DNA of 64,000 nucleotides from Alisma plantago-aquatica (taxonomy: Eukaryota > Streptophyta > Magnoliopsida > Alismatales > Alismataceae): the NCBI GenBank assembly GCA_963693085.1, contig OY856409.1, positions 1,614,375,711 to 1,614,439,710 on the forward strand. Reading direction: 5' to 3'. Shown piece by piece: positions 34,609 to 44,869 of the stretch. How positions within the stretch are numbered: the stretch's first letter is position 1; each line of letters begins with the position of its first letter. The translations under genes and the position numbers were made by a program. A model generated the notes under the pieces. The model was not told the DNA's origin. It ran no database searches and saw nothing but the letters and a program-made list of their open reading frames with translations.

Positions 34609-37600
34609 TGATGAAGTGGACTTTTAGAATCCTTAAATGTCCAAAAACATAAGTGAATTAATGCATGTTGAGTTGTTTGAAGTGTCGCCAGTATTTTTTC
34701 AAAGTTTGGATGTCAAATGATATTGATGTCATGATTAAGATCCTTAAGTTTATACCTTTGCGAAGTATTTAATTGAATAGCCAAATAGTTTTATTTTGGC
34801 ACCAAAATTGAGTTGATTGTGCCTTGATTTATGATCAAGCTATTATTAAATTTTGGTGGCAATTGAAGGACCCCAGAAGAAGTTATTTAGGTTTGAAATG
34901 TGTGAAATAATGTGCATTTTGATGGTTTATAGAACTATGTCATGGGCTTAATTAGTGTCACGCACCCTATACAAAGGGAGAGGTCATAGATCAATACAAG
35001 TGGAGTCTATCTCTATCCCTTGGATGGCCAGATCTGATGGATGATAAGTTATCTCTTACCTCTACTGAACAACGATCTTGGAGGCAGTTTAACCCATCTG
35101 GGATCAAGCCACCACGATTGCAATTCATGGGCAGAGATGTGTGGCTGATCATGGAGATAGTTTCATCATGTTTTGAGGATTTAGAAGACCCATCAAGTCA
35201 GACTTTTAGACAAGGCTAGAGGGAGAACAAACTCCCTAGTTCATGTCGTACTCCATTGTGGCAAGCTGCTAGTGTGGAGAATAGGAACCAGAAATAGAGG
35301 GAGTTTAGGAAAGAAGAAAGATAGGGAAATGAAGCTAGAGGATAGAGGAGTTCAACCATGGTCTTGTTTTGGACTCCTATGGAGGTTTTTGTGGTGAAGG
35401 AAGCCCATCTAGTCAAAGAATAATATGAAGGCAGGGGCATCTATGAAGTGCATACCACCACAGATCGAGGTTATGGATGGGTTTGTAGGAGCTTTGTAAA
35501 GCTTCATAAGCTTCACATTGGTGAGATGTGGAGCAGAGGAAGTTTGCCTCTTTTCTTTGTTGTGCCAGAGCCTTAAGATGGTGCCCTTGTGGAGAAGGGT
35601 CTTCACGGTCAAACCCTAGGAAACTAGTAGCCGTCGAGGTCTTGAAGGGGTAGCCGAAGTTGTTGGTGGCCAAAGGAGAAGATGAGGATCGCCTAATCCC
35701 TAATGATTGCTCACTAGGGTAGGACCTGACGGCGGCAGACTTGTTCATAGAAGAACAGATCTGTGATACAGCTTGCGAGAAAGAACGTTGAGCAGGGAAA
35801 GAAAGGAGGACCGGGTCTAGAACCCTGAACCCGACCCAGACCAAGCGAAATAGCCCCTGAACTTGCCGGCTCAGTGCTAAACCAAGGAGGGTCCATGAGT
35901 GGGAACAGTAGGAGGTGTCATGCCAAAGAAGGGCCATGTGATGACGCGTGATTGGCCATCAAAGGTAAATAGCTAAGTGAATATGTATATCTTTAATAAA
36001 TCATAGAAATTAGCTTATTCATCCGGAAATTACAAACAAGGTACCATTTTTTCAGAAAAATGAGTAGAATAAGATGGAAGCATAATATTAACATTTTTAT
36101 GAATAAATGATAGTGATATAATGTATGATGTATTACACTTTTTTATGAGTAATAAATATCATATAATGACCAAAAATTACTAGAATGCATCAGTAACTCT
36201 TAAATGTGTTTTAGAATCCATGTGACATCAGATATGATCATTTTATGACACATAATCATGTAATTTTCTGAGAATGTCTATCTAGGCTAATAACTCTATA
36301 TAAAATGCAATAAATTCATACATGCCCAGTAAATGATAAAATTCATAGAAAACCCTCACATTAGTAACTGGAAGATAATATGTAAATCTAAGATCAATTT
36401 TATACCCAAAATCAATGTTATATGAAGATGATCCTAAATACATGTTATGTGACCCTCATTTAGATTAATGATGTAACCTAGGGTTAATATGAGCACAAAA
36501 TTCTATGGAAGGTAATGTTCATATGATGAACCTTAATACTGAGACATAATCTGGAAAACAACATCAGTAAGATAATTCTAAGACAAGAATACAAGTAGAA
36601 GTGGGAATATCCTAATGAAATATGTAAAATCCTAATGAACATAACTAGGGTTGAGATGATGAGAACATGATGGTGATATGTATGATCTTATCTTGATTAG
36701 GGTTTGACAAAGGACATAGTTGACATCAGGAATGTTATTAGGTTTGTGTTGCTTGATCAAGGTACACCATTACCTCTTACTTGGCTTATTATACAATATG
36801 CTTGCTTTATATGTGTAGTAAACACTTGGCACATGATATTGGATGAAATGAATTTTCTTGTATGCTATGTTACTTGAGCTTTCCATACTTATTGCTATGA
36901 ACACATTAACATAATATATGTGTTCCATTATATCCAAGCACTTCAACTCTTTGGTAGTAAAGTGTTGGAAAGTAAGTACTTCAACTCTTTAGTAGTAAAG
37001 TACTTGGAAGTGATCCAACTCTTTCATAGTAGATCATAAAGTCCTTAATGTATTCAACTCTCAGGTAGTAAATGCATGGATAATATAGTTGAAATGTGCC
37101 TAAAATATATGTTCTTTTTTGTTAATGAACATCTTTGTGCAAGTATATGCGTTTTCTAATATTTCTTTATAACTGCCAAGTATTAGTTTTATCTTATTAC
37201 CAAGCTTAGTAATTTTAGGTATATAAAAAGACATGTAGGCGTACTCAGTACAATATTCTTGAATGTTGTGCAGACTTCTACCACATACAATCTTTTGTTT
37301 AGGTTGTGGACATATGCTTTTGAAGAACCAGGATAGTTGAGAGTTGTGTGGTGAGCTGATGTATCGGTGGACCTATTGTCTTAAGATCCTATTTTTTAGT
37401 GGTAGTACATGTATAGGTAAAAGTTTGTTGTTCAATATGTAATATTAAATGTTGTAACAATTCATTATATAATTAGAAATTGAATGGTGAACATGTGTTC
37501 TATGGTATTGTTATTGTTCAGGTGCATGTGCTACTGTTTTTTCCTTCTGACTTCCTCTGATTTTCTTCTTCTTATCCTTATGTGTGGTGTTTAAATTGGG

Positions 37601-37674
37601 ATGCTCACTGAGGTAAGGTTTCAATTTAAATGTCACACATTAGATTCAGTCTTAGAAAACCCGAGGACATCACA
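34609..37674 (+). repeat. Right (3') LTR of element C
   Basis: Partner of 29149-32218; the same ends TGATGAAGTGG and GACATCACA. Confidence 0.9.
35413..35937 (-). CDS. Unassigned antisense ORF in the right LTR of C
   Basis: A 174-residue frame aligned with the one in the left LTR, but longer at both ends because a stop after DLWWYALH is changed to CGA and the upstream part is open. Shared parts: NNFGYPFKTSTATS, the SPQG stretch, LCSTSHQCEA and DLWWYALH. No known domain is seen. Since LTRs start identical, shared openness alone does not show selection. Confidence 0.3.
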   Translation of the reverse strand: MALLWHDTSYCSHSWTLLGLALSRQVQGLFRLVWVGFRVLDPVLLSFPAQRSFSQAVSQICSSMNKSAAVRSYPSEQSLGIRRSSSSPLATNNFGYPFKTSTATSFLGFDREDPSPQGHHLKALAQQRKEANFLCSTSHQCEAYEALQSSYKPIHNLDLWWYALHRCPCLHIIL

Positions 37675-39078
37675 TATAGGGTTGATCCATAGGGAGAAGA
37701 GGGGGCACTAGAGCTAGGTTAGTTTTTGGGGCTAGGTTCCTATTGTGGAGTTTAGGGTTGAAAGGTTTAAAGGTTGTTTTGGTTGATTACACTAATGGTG
37801 AATAAGCAAGTAAATAAAGGAAATCAAACAAGATCAAAACCTAAATTAACCCTAGACAATTAATTATTCTAAGTAAGAAAAGACAAGGCAAGCAAGGAAA
37901 CGAACAAGCTATGATAAGGCAAGAAAGAAGAGGTCTACACTACACTAAGCTAGAAAGCAAGACAAAAGAACAATTAAAGAGTTAAACTAGCAAGAGCAAA
38001 GCAAGAACAAGGCAAGAAGCTAACTAAGTAAACAACTAACTAAGCTAATACAAGCTAACCAAGAAGGCGATTAGAGTTTTAAAGTAAGAAAGGGATCTAT
38101 GGGCTGTTTGGGGGAAACATTTATCAATTAGTTTCGGGGGTGATATGTGAACATTATGCCTTCATTTATATTACTAAACCAAATAATAAGCTAGAGTCTA
38201 ACCAGTTCCCTAGACTACTAACTGGCCATGGATATGATAGGTTGTGTAAAGGGGAACTAGTCCCTAACACCTCCTATTACCCTTATGAGGCTCAATTGGG
38301 TTAGGGTCTAGGTGAAATTTAATTAGAGTCTAAACAAGCCTATTTCTGGGTTAGAGGATCTTAGGTTGATTAGGGGTTGAGGGTAGTAATGGGAGTTGAA
38401 GTGAGGTTTTAGGTCTCACATTACCCACATTCTAGCCATGAGAAAGCTCCATGCTAAGAACACTATATTCATCTAAACTAGCTACTTAGATCTCTCAAAT
38501 AGGGTTAGGGGAATTGTTTAGCATGTAGGAGGATGGGTAGCTAGCTAGGGATTCATGAATTGGACCTAGGAGAAAATCCCAAAATCCACATATATAAGCA
38601 ATTTCCCTAAATTCCTAGGTGATTTCAAGAACAAACCAACAAGTAATTCATGAAGAATGAGATCAATGTAGTATCATTAGAAAATGAAATTACAATGTTT
38701 ACATATCATTTCCCCCCAACATTGTATCAAAGTAACACTTTTTACTCCAAACAACCCACCTAAGAGGCCTAACTACTCATGGAAGTGCAAAATACAAAAA
38801 GAAAGGAGAAAGAGGCAGAAGAAGCCATGGAGCTCGGTGTAGATTTAGTAATCCTCTTCTTCAGCTACTACAAGACGTCCTCCTCCTTCTTCCAAGGTGC
38901 AAGGGCATGGAATGATGATGGAAAGTGGCCGATACACCAAGAAACTAGGGTTTTAGTGGTGGAAATGGTGAAATGGAGTGGAATGGAGGTGGAAATGAAG
39001 TGGAATGGCTAAGGGACAAAAATGGGGTGATAGAAGGTAGCTAGGGGTGGACATCCATAACCTCCAACTGCCACCCAC

Positions 39079-39087
39079 ATATATATA
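39079..39087 (-). promoter_or_regulatory. Putative TATA box of the element A 5' LTR
   Basis: CCTATATATATGTGG on the minus strand. Upstream of it (39100-39560 in window coordinates) lies a cluster of CCATGG/GACCATGGTG motifs, so U3 would be 39872-39090 and R-U5 the rest. The left LTR has the weaker GGCTATAGG at the same place. Confidence 0.5.
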
Positions 39088-39872
39088 GGTGGGGAGGAAG
39101 TAATAGGTCGAGTTGGGGTAATGTGGGATATGTAGTGGAAAAGAAGCTAGGTTTTTGTGAGTAGCATGTTCGTGATGGATACCACAGCCGTGGTGGGTGT
39201 AGGGGAACATGGTCATGGTGGAGTGGAACGACCATGGTGAAAAATATTGAAAAATCATAGTGATGTTGGTGGTTTTGAATAAAAGTGGTACGACTATTTT
39301 GGTCACCATGGCCATGGGGGCAAGGGTGAAACGGTCGTGGTGGCTTAGAGGAGGCTACCCATTCTTTGCTCCACAATCATTTTGGATCAGCTACTACACA
39401 TACATGAAAGGTGGCACAAACATTCTGGCTCCTTGTGGAATGACCATTCTGTATGGCATGATCGTGGTGTTATCTGCCTTCTCCAATCTTCAAATATGTT
39501 GGTTTGGAAGAGCCTGCATGACCATTCTAGTGTACCATAGTTGTGATGCTCTTTGCAACAGAACTTTGACTTGAATCTTCGTGTTTCCTTGGACATCTTT
39601 GCTTTAATGGATCTTTGGCCACTAACGGTAGGTTGAGGGATCCTTAGACTTTTCTTTAGGCCTCTATAAGGGTAGAGAAACCCTAGGATCACTACTTCTC
39701 TCTCTCTTACATCCAAGCATGGTCCAAATGCCTAAAAAACTTGCAAATAATGTCCATTAGTACATTTTACACAAATATGCATATTAGGGGAAATAACATG
39801 TAATCTAGTAGGTCTAAATGTGATTAAAATGCAATATGACACAAGATGGAGCCTTAAAATAGGATTGCATCA

Positions 39873-40034
39873 CCCCCCATAAGATCGTTTTGCATACTTA
39901 AATGTGATTAATGGCTTTCTGATCTAATAATCATGTCAATGAGTAGATTGATTTATCTATGTATGTACTTACACATTATATATATTTTAGGATGTGCTTT
40001 TCCAACCTAGATGCACCTTTTCATCCTTATATAT
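39873..40034 (+). repeat. G1 LTR-like tail, first piece
   Basis: Continues G1 after element A. ATAAGATCGTTTTGC and TTTTAGGATGTGCTTTTC match 62596-62750 of G2. It is cut at 40034 by element B and resumes at 47711. Confidence 0.75.
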
Positions 40035-41519
40035 TGATGGAGCTAGAACTTACACCAAAAGATTACTCTTCGAATGGAAGTCCTAATATGCACCAAAAAC
40101 CCTAGGGAGTTGATGTTCTCTCTAGGTTTACCTACAACTGGTGCTAGATAAATGCTCCAACCGCACAATAGTGTGGAAGACTTATCATAGTACAGATTTA
40201 GGATCGAACCCAAAGTACAACATTAAGAATTTGAGTGTCTTTTTCTTGTTTCGTACCGATCTAAGTCAATCGTCTAAGACCAAAAGTTTGATTTGAGTTA
40301 TTTAACCTAAAACATGCAAAAGTAAAGACAAGAATAAAAACTAGTTTAAGGATTAAAATCTAAGATTTAACAAATGATGATGGATCACTGGGGTGAAGTG
40401 GGTATTCACCACCACTACACATGTATTGTACTTGTACCTACCATAGCAAGACTTGTAAGCAAGATACATGGATGTTGTACAATACCGATGTCTTATAGGA
40501 CAAGAGTAATGCACATAGCCTTCACGAGTTGAGTAACCCTCATCCGGTACATATCTATGTGTCAAAGAAGAGATGTAACCTCCGAAGAGAGAACCTTACT
40601 CAACCTCATGAAACATGTATCGAAAAAACAAACAAGCGAGCGATAATTACCAATTCGATTAGTATCCTTATAGACTATCCCTCTTTTGAGGAAATAGCTA
40701 TGAGAAACATGGGAGTGTTGCAACGTCAGCCATTCCCGAACGAATGGTCAAATACCTTGCACCACTCCCTCCGCGAAATGTGTTCCTCGACCCTGCAAGG
40801 TTGCACTTCCATACGTCAACTGATTCCATTTCATAGTACGGAAGTGCAACGATGGAGGTGAGTTTACTCCATCCCTCAGGATGCGTTCCTAGATACCGAA
40901 ACGAATGTTCGGTGGATACACACACCAGAAGCCAACACTAAATCGGTATTCGAGTCCTAAGAGCGGTCGTAGACAAACCACAACGAAAGACAATAGATGC
41001 ATATAAGAACGCGGCCAACATTCAAGCATGTATGAAACGATTTAGTATTGAATCGGAAAGATAACATCTTTTAGTACAGATTACAAAACATGGGCAGTGG
41101 GGCTAGTCCCCGCGCCCCGGTGGATGAAACTACTCGCTCCTCATGCGAGAAACAAGAAGAAAGAGAAAGAGGGGGAAATCCGCCATGGACTCGGTGCAGA
41201 AGGTAGTTGCAGCTCGGAGAAGATGAAGCGGTCTTCTACGTCGTGTCGGAGCAGATCTGGACACGGAACGGGAGACGCCAAGACAGTTCAGATAGTCTCT
41301 CTTGCTCTGTCTTCCTTCCCTTCTCAGTCTCCTTGCTTGCAATACGGGCAGTCAGTGGAATGGAACTAGCGTAGACGGGACTGGATTTGGATCAGAACTG
41401 TGTATTGGCAGCCTATCGGCCTCCCCAAACTGATGTCTCAAATGGGGACCTTACTGGTCCTGTTTATAGGCACTGGGCTGGCCTTCACATTTTTTGTGTG
41501 ATTCCAGTCCGAAAATATC

Positions 41520-42500
41520 TTATCCAAACGGTTTGTTGTTTTAAGTGCCCAAAAGGTTTTGGTTGGTTATTTCCAGCAGCAAACGGTTTCATGTAGGTGA
41601 TTCATTCAGTCTTTGATTTGGCAGCAACAAACGGTCTCCTTGCATTGGATTTTGTCTTTACGTGGCCAGCAAATGGATCGCTCCATGTATGTGCTCCGCA
41701 GCAAACAATCTTAAACTCATCCATTCGGTTTCCGTATTGCATCCTTTACCAAACGGTTTAGTACAAATATCTTTTCCATGCGGTTTGGGGTGATTACTCC
41801 ATGCGGTTAGCATGCATGATCATCACCTGAGCTCATGCGGTTTCAGCTAAATTAAGTGACCATTTGGTTTTGCTCTCAGCAAACGGCTTCGATATTTTAA
41901 CTTTTCTAAGCATTTTCCCAGCGCAAATGGTCTCATGCGGGCCCTTTTGCTGCTTTGCATTCTGCTATTATTCACGTGATCATTGCTCACGGTTTGCATG
42001 GTTTGCATGCATATGATCTTTTTGGTTTGCCATCCAGCTACTTAGCAAACGGACTCCATATGGCAGCAGCAAATGATTTGCGTGTGAGTGAGCTTCCTTA
42101 GCAAATGATCAGCTCTCTCGGTCTTCTCGTTAAAAATTCACACGACCCTCATGCAGCAGCAAATCCATGTGGTTTATGCATGTGCCCAACTCATTCGGTT
42201 TTGTAAACCGTTTGATTGTCAAATGGTTTGATAGCATTCAGTACTCATTGCAAACGGTCTTCTAGCTTTGCCCATACGGTTTTATCATGCAAATGGTCTT
42301 GGATCCCAGCCAATATTCCAAACAGTTTTGCTTCATATGCGACCATTCAGTCTACGCGCAAATGAGCAAACGGTCTACGCGACCTTCAAACGGTCTTGAC
42401 ATTGCTGCCCATTCGGTTTTGTTTAGTAAACGGTCTGCACACCCAACCTCCATTCGGTCTTGAATACCGATACTGTCCAAACGGTCTGGCAGACTGAGTC
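41520..42500. repeat. Dispersed CGGT motif array in U3 of the left LTR of B
   Basis: AAACGGTYT, ATTCGGTTT and ATGCGGTTT forms recur every 20-60 bp; with the tandem repeat about 16 exact AACGG cores. The same array lies at 46360-47310 in the right LTR, upstream of its TATA box. Confidence 0.75.
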
Positions 42501-42504
42501 TCTT

Positions 42505-42712
42505 CAAACGGTCTTGAGACCGCATGGGTTCAAACGGTCTTGAGACCGCATGGGCTTAGACGGTTTTGAGACTGCATGGGCTCGAACGGTCTTGAGACCG
42601 CATGGGCTCAAACGGTGTTGAGACCGCATGGGCTCAAATGGTCTTGAGACCGCATGGGTTCGAACGGTTTTGAGACCGCATGGGCTCAAATGGTCTTGAG
42701 ACCGCATGGGGA
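42505..42712. repeat. 26-bp tandem repeat in the left LTR of B
   Basis: Eight units of AAACGGTCTTGAGACCGCAT plus GGGYTC, with single-base variants. Each unit contains CGGTCT-TG-AGACCG, a perfect small hairpin. The right LTR has only four units (47318-47420). Confidence 0.9.
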
Positions 42713-43000
42713 AACCGAATGGATCAAGACCGAATGGTGGTCAAGACCGAGTGGTTGGATGAAAAGGAACCGTTGGATCTCGACCGGATGGTTGAGAGTG
42801 GTCTATAGGGAAAAAGGGAAGTGAGTAGGGGGGATAAGATCAAATAAACTGAAAACTAGAGTAATTAGAACTATTTAAGCATTATTTATGTGAGAATGAA
42901 GAAATACTCAGAGTAAAGCAAAGCAAGGGTGATTTAGTCATAATGAGGTATAAAAACCCTAGAATTGGCGACTGTAATGATGAATCTGGAGGATTCATCA

Positions 43001-44869
43001 CCACACCGAACTTAAGCGTTACTCATCCCGAGGAATGAAAAAGTCCAAGACAGTCGCCAAAATGCATGTATGTTGGTCTGGTAATTACCTCACCTTCGTG
43101 CAAACGTCAAACTTTTCACAAAAAAGAGAAAAGGAAAATGAGGCGATACAAAATTAGGGCAAAAATGTTGGAAATCCTTTGAAATGGTGACTGAGGATGG
43201 ATCTGGAGGATTCATCACCACACTGAACTTAAGCGTTACTCATCCCGAGGAACGGAAAACTTAAAACAGTCGCCAATGAAATCGTTCATCTCGTGATTGC
43301 CTCATCCTATTGTCATATCATAAATTTGTTTGTGGCTCAGATTGATGCAGCCTCAAGGCTTCCTTAGATCACGGAGTACCTCTTATGATATCCTCGTCTC
43401 TGAGTTCATTTTGCTGAATTATTTCCTTCTCATTCTCTGTTGTATCAGTCATGCTTAAAAGTTTTATGAGACTTTGAAAAGACTCACAGAATCAACAAAA
43501 TGCATGTGATCCGTCACTGGTGTTTAAAAAGGAGAGAATGGGGGTATGATCAAGAGATAAGAGTCTCTCCTCTGATTGAATCAAGACTCTTATTATTAGT
43601 TGACTCATCGAGATACTTTGAATGATTTATGCACAACTTTGGTTGACTTAGCCTTACACCCGATTTTTTTCTTTTCTAAAGGTAACTCAGAGGTGTGTAT
43701 AGGTTGGCTTAAGGCTTTTGGCTATTTTACCTCTTCGAGAGGAGGTAAGGGGTTATTTTTGGATCCTTAGGATCTCACTACCGGTCCCGACGCATCTGCC
43801 TTTATGAGGGCAGCTAATGTACCGGCCGAGCAAGACCTTTATCAGTTATCCTTAATCAGGGCACAACTCTCATGTTTTTATTCACACTCTGGCTTTTATT
43901 CATTCTCACTTGGCTTGGGAGAAAGGGTATTTTTGGATTTTTGCATATTTGGGCTGCGAGGCCTCTTTTTGGAATCGGGGTAGATTTTTCACCAGCCTTG
44001 GTATGTGCACAATCATCATTGTATACTCTTTGAAGCAAAATGAGAAGGTGGTACGCCCCTGTTATGTATTGAGGGGTATGGAAGAAGTGGTAGTGGAAAA
44101 AGAAGTGTGGTGTACCACACCGAACTTAGAGTTTTGTAGAGGTGTGGTTTACCACACCGAACTTAAAGTTTGACAATGTTCTAGTTTTCACCAGAAAGGA
44201 GTGTGGCGTGCCACACCGAACTTAAAACTTTGGCATGGTTAGTGAATAGAGGGGTATGAAAATGAAGGTAGGAGATTCGGATCATGATGCAGTTTGCTTA
44301 GCGATTCCATGCGACGGGTCTCTTTTCTCCATCACACTCTGCTCAAAAAGTGTCATGATAAAGCATCAAATGAGAAAACCATACAGTAGATCTATTAATC
44401 AGTTAGAGGCGTGATGTACTTGATCTATCTCAGTCTTATTGAAGTGTATCATCTTTTCCTATTTGAGGATATGACATTAGGATTCATAAACTATTCAAGA
44501 TGAAAAACATGTATTGGCTAGTTTTAAGCATTTGTTTTTCAGGGATTTGCAACGAAAAGATGTGATGACCATAGATTCGAAAAGCAAAAGCCGGCTAGAT
44601 AAAGGCTTTATTTTTGGAAAACTACAAAAAAGGCTAGTAAATTATGAAAAAGAAAATAAAATGAAAAAACAGAACACAGTAAAGGTAGAGGGTGGAGTGA
44701 GAGTCATACCACCCACCCTCCACCTCGAACTTATGAGTCTGCTCATTTTTTAACAAATACAAGGTTCGAGATGGAGGGGAAGGGTTGCGCAGTGTTAACT
44801 AGGCAGTCCTCGTAGTTGGAAGAAGGTCCGGAAAAGATGTCGTTATTCCTCGGCAACGACGCCATTTTT
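43001..44869 (-). other. Non-coding interior of element B
   Basis: No gag, protease or polymerase motif. CACACCGAACTTA or CACACTGAACTTAA, part of the polypurine-type junction, occurs at 43002, 43212, 44118, 44153 and 44212. Around 43190-43240 the whole GGATTCATCACCACACTGAA context is repeated. Short frames at 43856-44173 and 44514-44753 have no support. Confidence 0.7.
44846..44864 (-). other. Primer-binding site of element B (tRNA-Asp type)
   Basis: Minus strand TGGCGTCGTTGCCGAGGAA, five bases from the LTR end CATCA. It differs from the tRNA-Asp complement TGGCGCCGTTGCCGGGGA at two positions. Confidence 0.87.

Larger units (their letters stand above)
29149..37674 (+). mobile_element. LTR retrotransposon C, non-autonomous, nested in the right LTR of A
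   Basis: Two LTRs of almost equal length (29149-32218, 3070 bp; 34609-37674, 3066 bp) begin TGATGAAGTGG and end GGACATCACA. The host TATA of GTATAGGG stands on both sides (29142-29145, 37675-37678), so the duplication is only partly readable. The interior is just 2.4 kb, too short for pol. The primer-site-like TTGTATCAAATCATG follows the left LTR, and a polypurine-type stretch precedes the right one, which sets plus orientation. Confidence 0.88.
15764..39872 (-). mobile_element. LTR retrotransposon A (Ty3/gypsy, Tat/Athila-like), interrupted by C and D
   Basis: Two LTRs of about 2.35 kb after removing later insertions: 15764-23332 and 28953-39872. Each starts TGGT...CCAG and ends TTGCATCA. 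The primer site (28945-28926) and gag lie next to the right LTR, so the element is read right to left. Inside are a gag remnant, a protease remnant and an ORF of unknown role, but no reverse transcriptase or integrase was found between 23333 and 26780. The left flank CCCCA (15759-15763) and right flank CCCCC (39873-39877) look like an imperfect 5-bp duplication. The empty site survives in G2 at about 62576 (AGTGACCCCACCTAAGATG), which confirms the limits. Confidence 0.85.
28953..39872 (-). repeat. Right (5') LTR of element A, split by element C
   Basis: 28953-29148 and 37675-39872 align with the left LTR. Just where C enters, the uninterrupted left LTR reads GCAAGTATAGGGT (15932). As the 5' LTR it should hold the promoter; a TATA element lies at 39079-39087. 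Confidence 0.83.
40035..43000 (-). repeat. Left (3') LTR of element B
   Basis: 2966 bp. It is longer than its partner mainly because the 26-bp tandem array has more copies. Short frames at 40353-40925 recur in the other LTR and have no domain. Confidence 0.92.

Noticed and set aside
40529..40925. Frames of 75-110 residues, repeated at 45364-45760
   Set aside because: They occur twice only because they lie in the two LTRs of element B; both strands are open and no domain is seen.
42505..42712. Regular short repeats resembling a CRISPR array
   Set aside because: The 26-bp units are directly adjacent with no spacers, lie in a plant LTR, and are also in the partner LTR.
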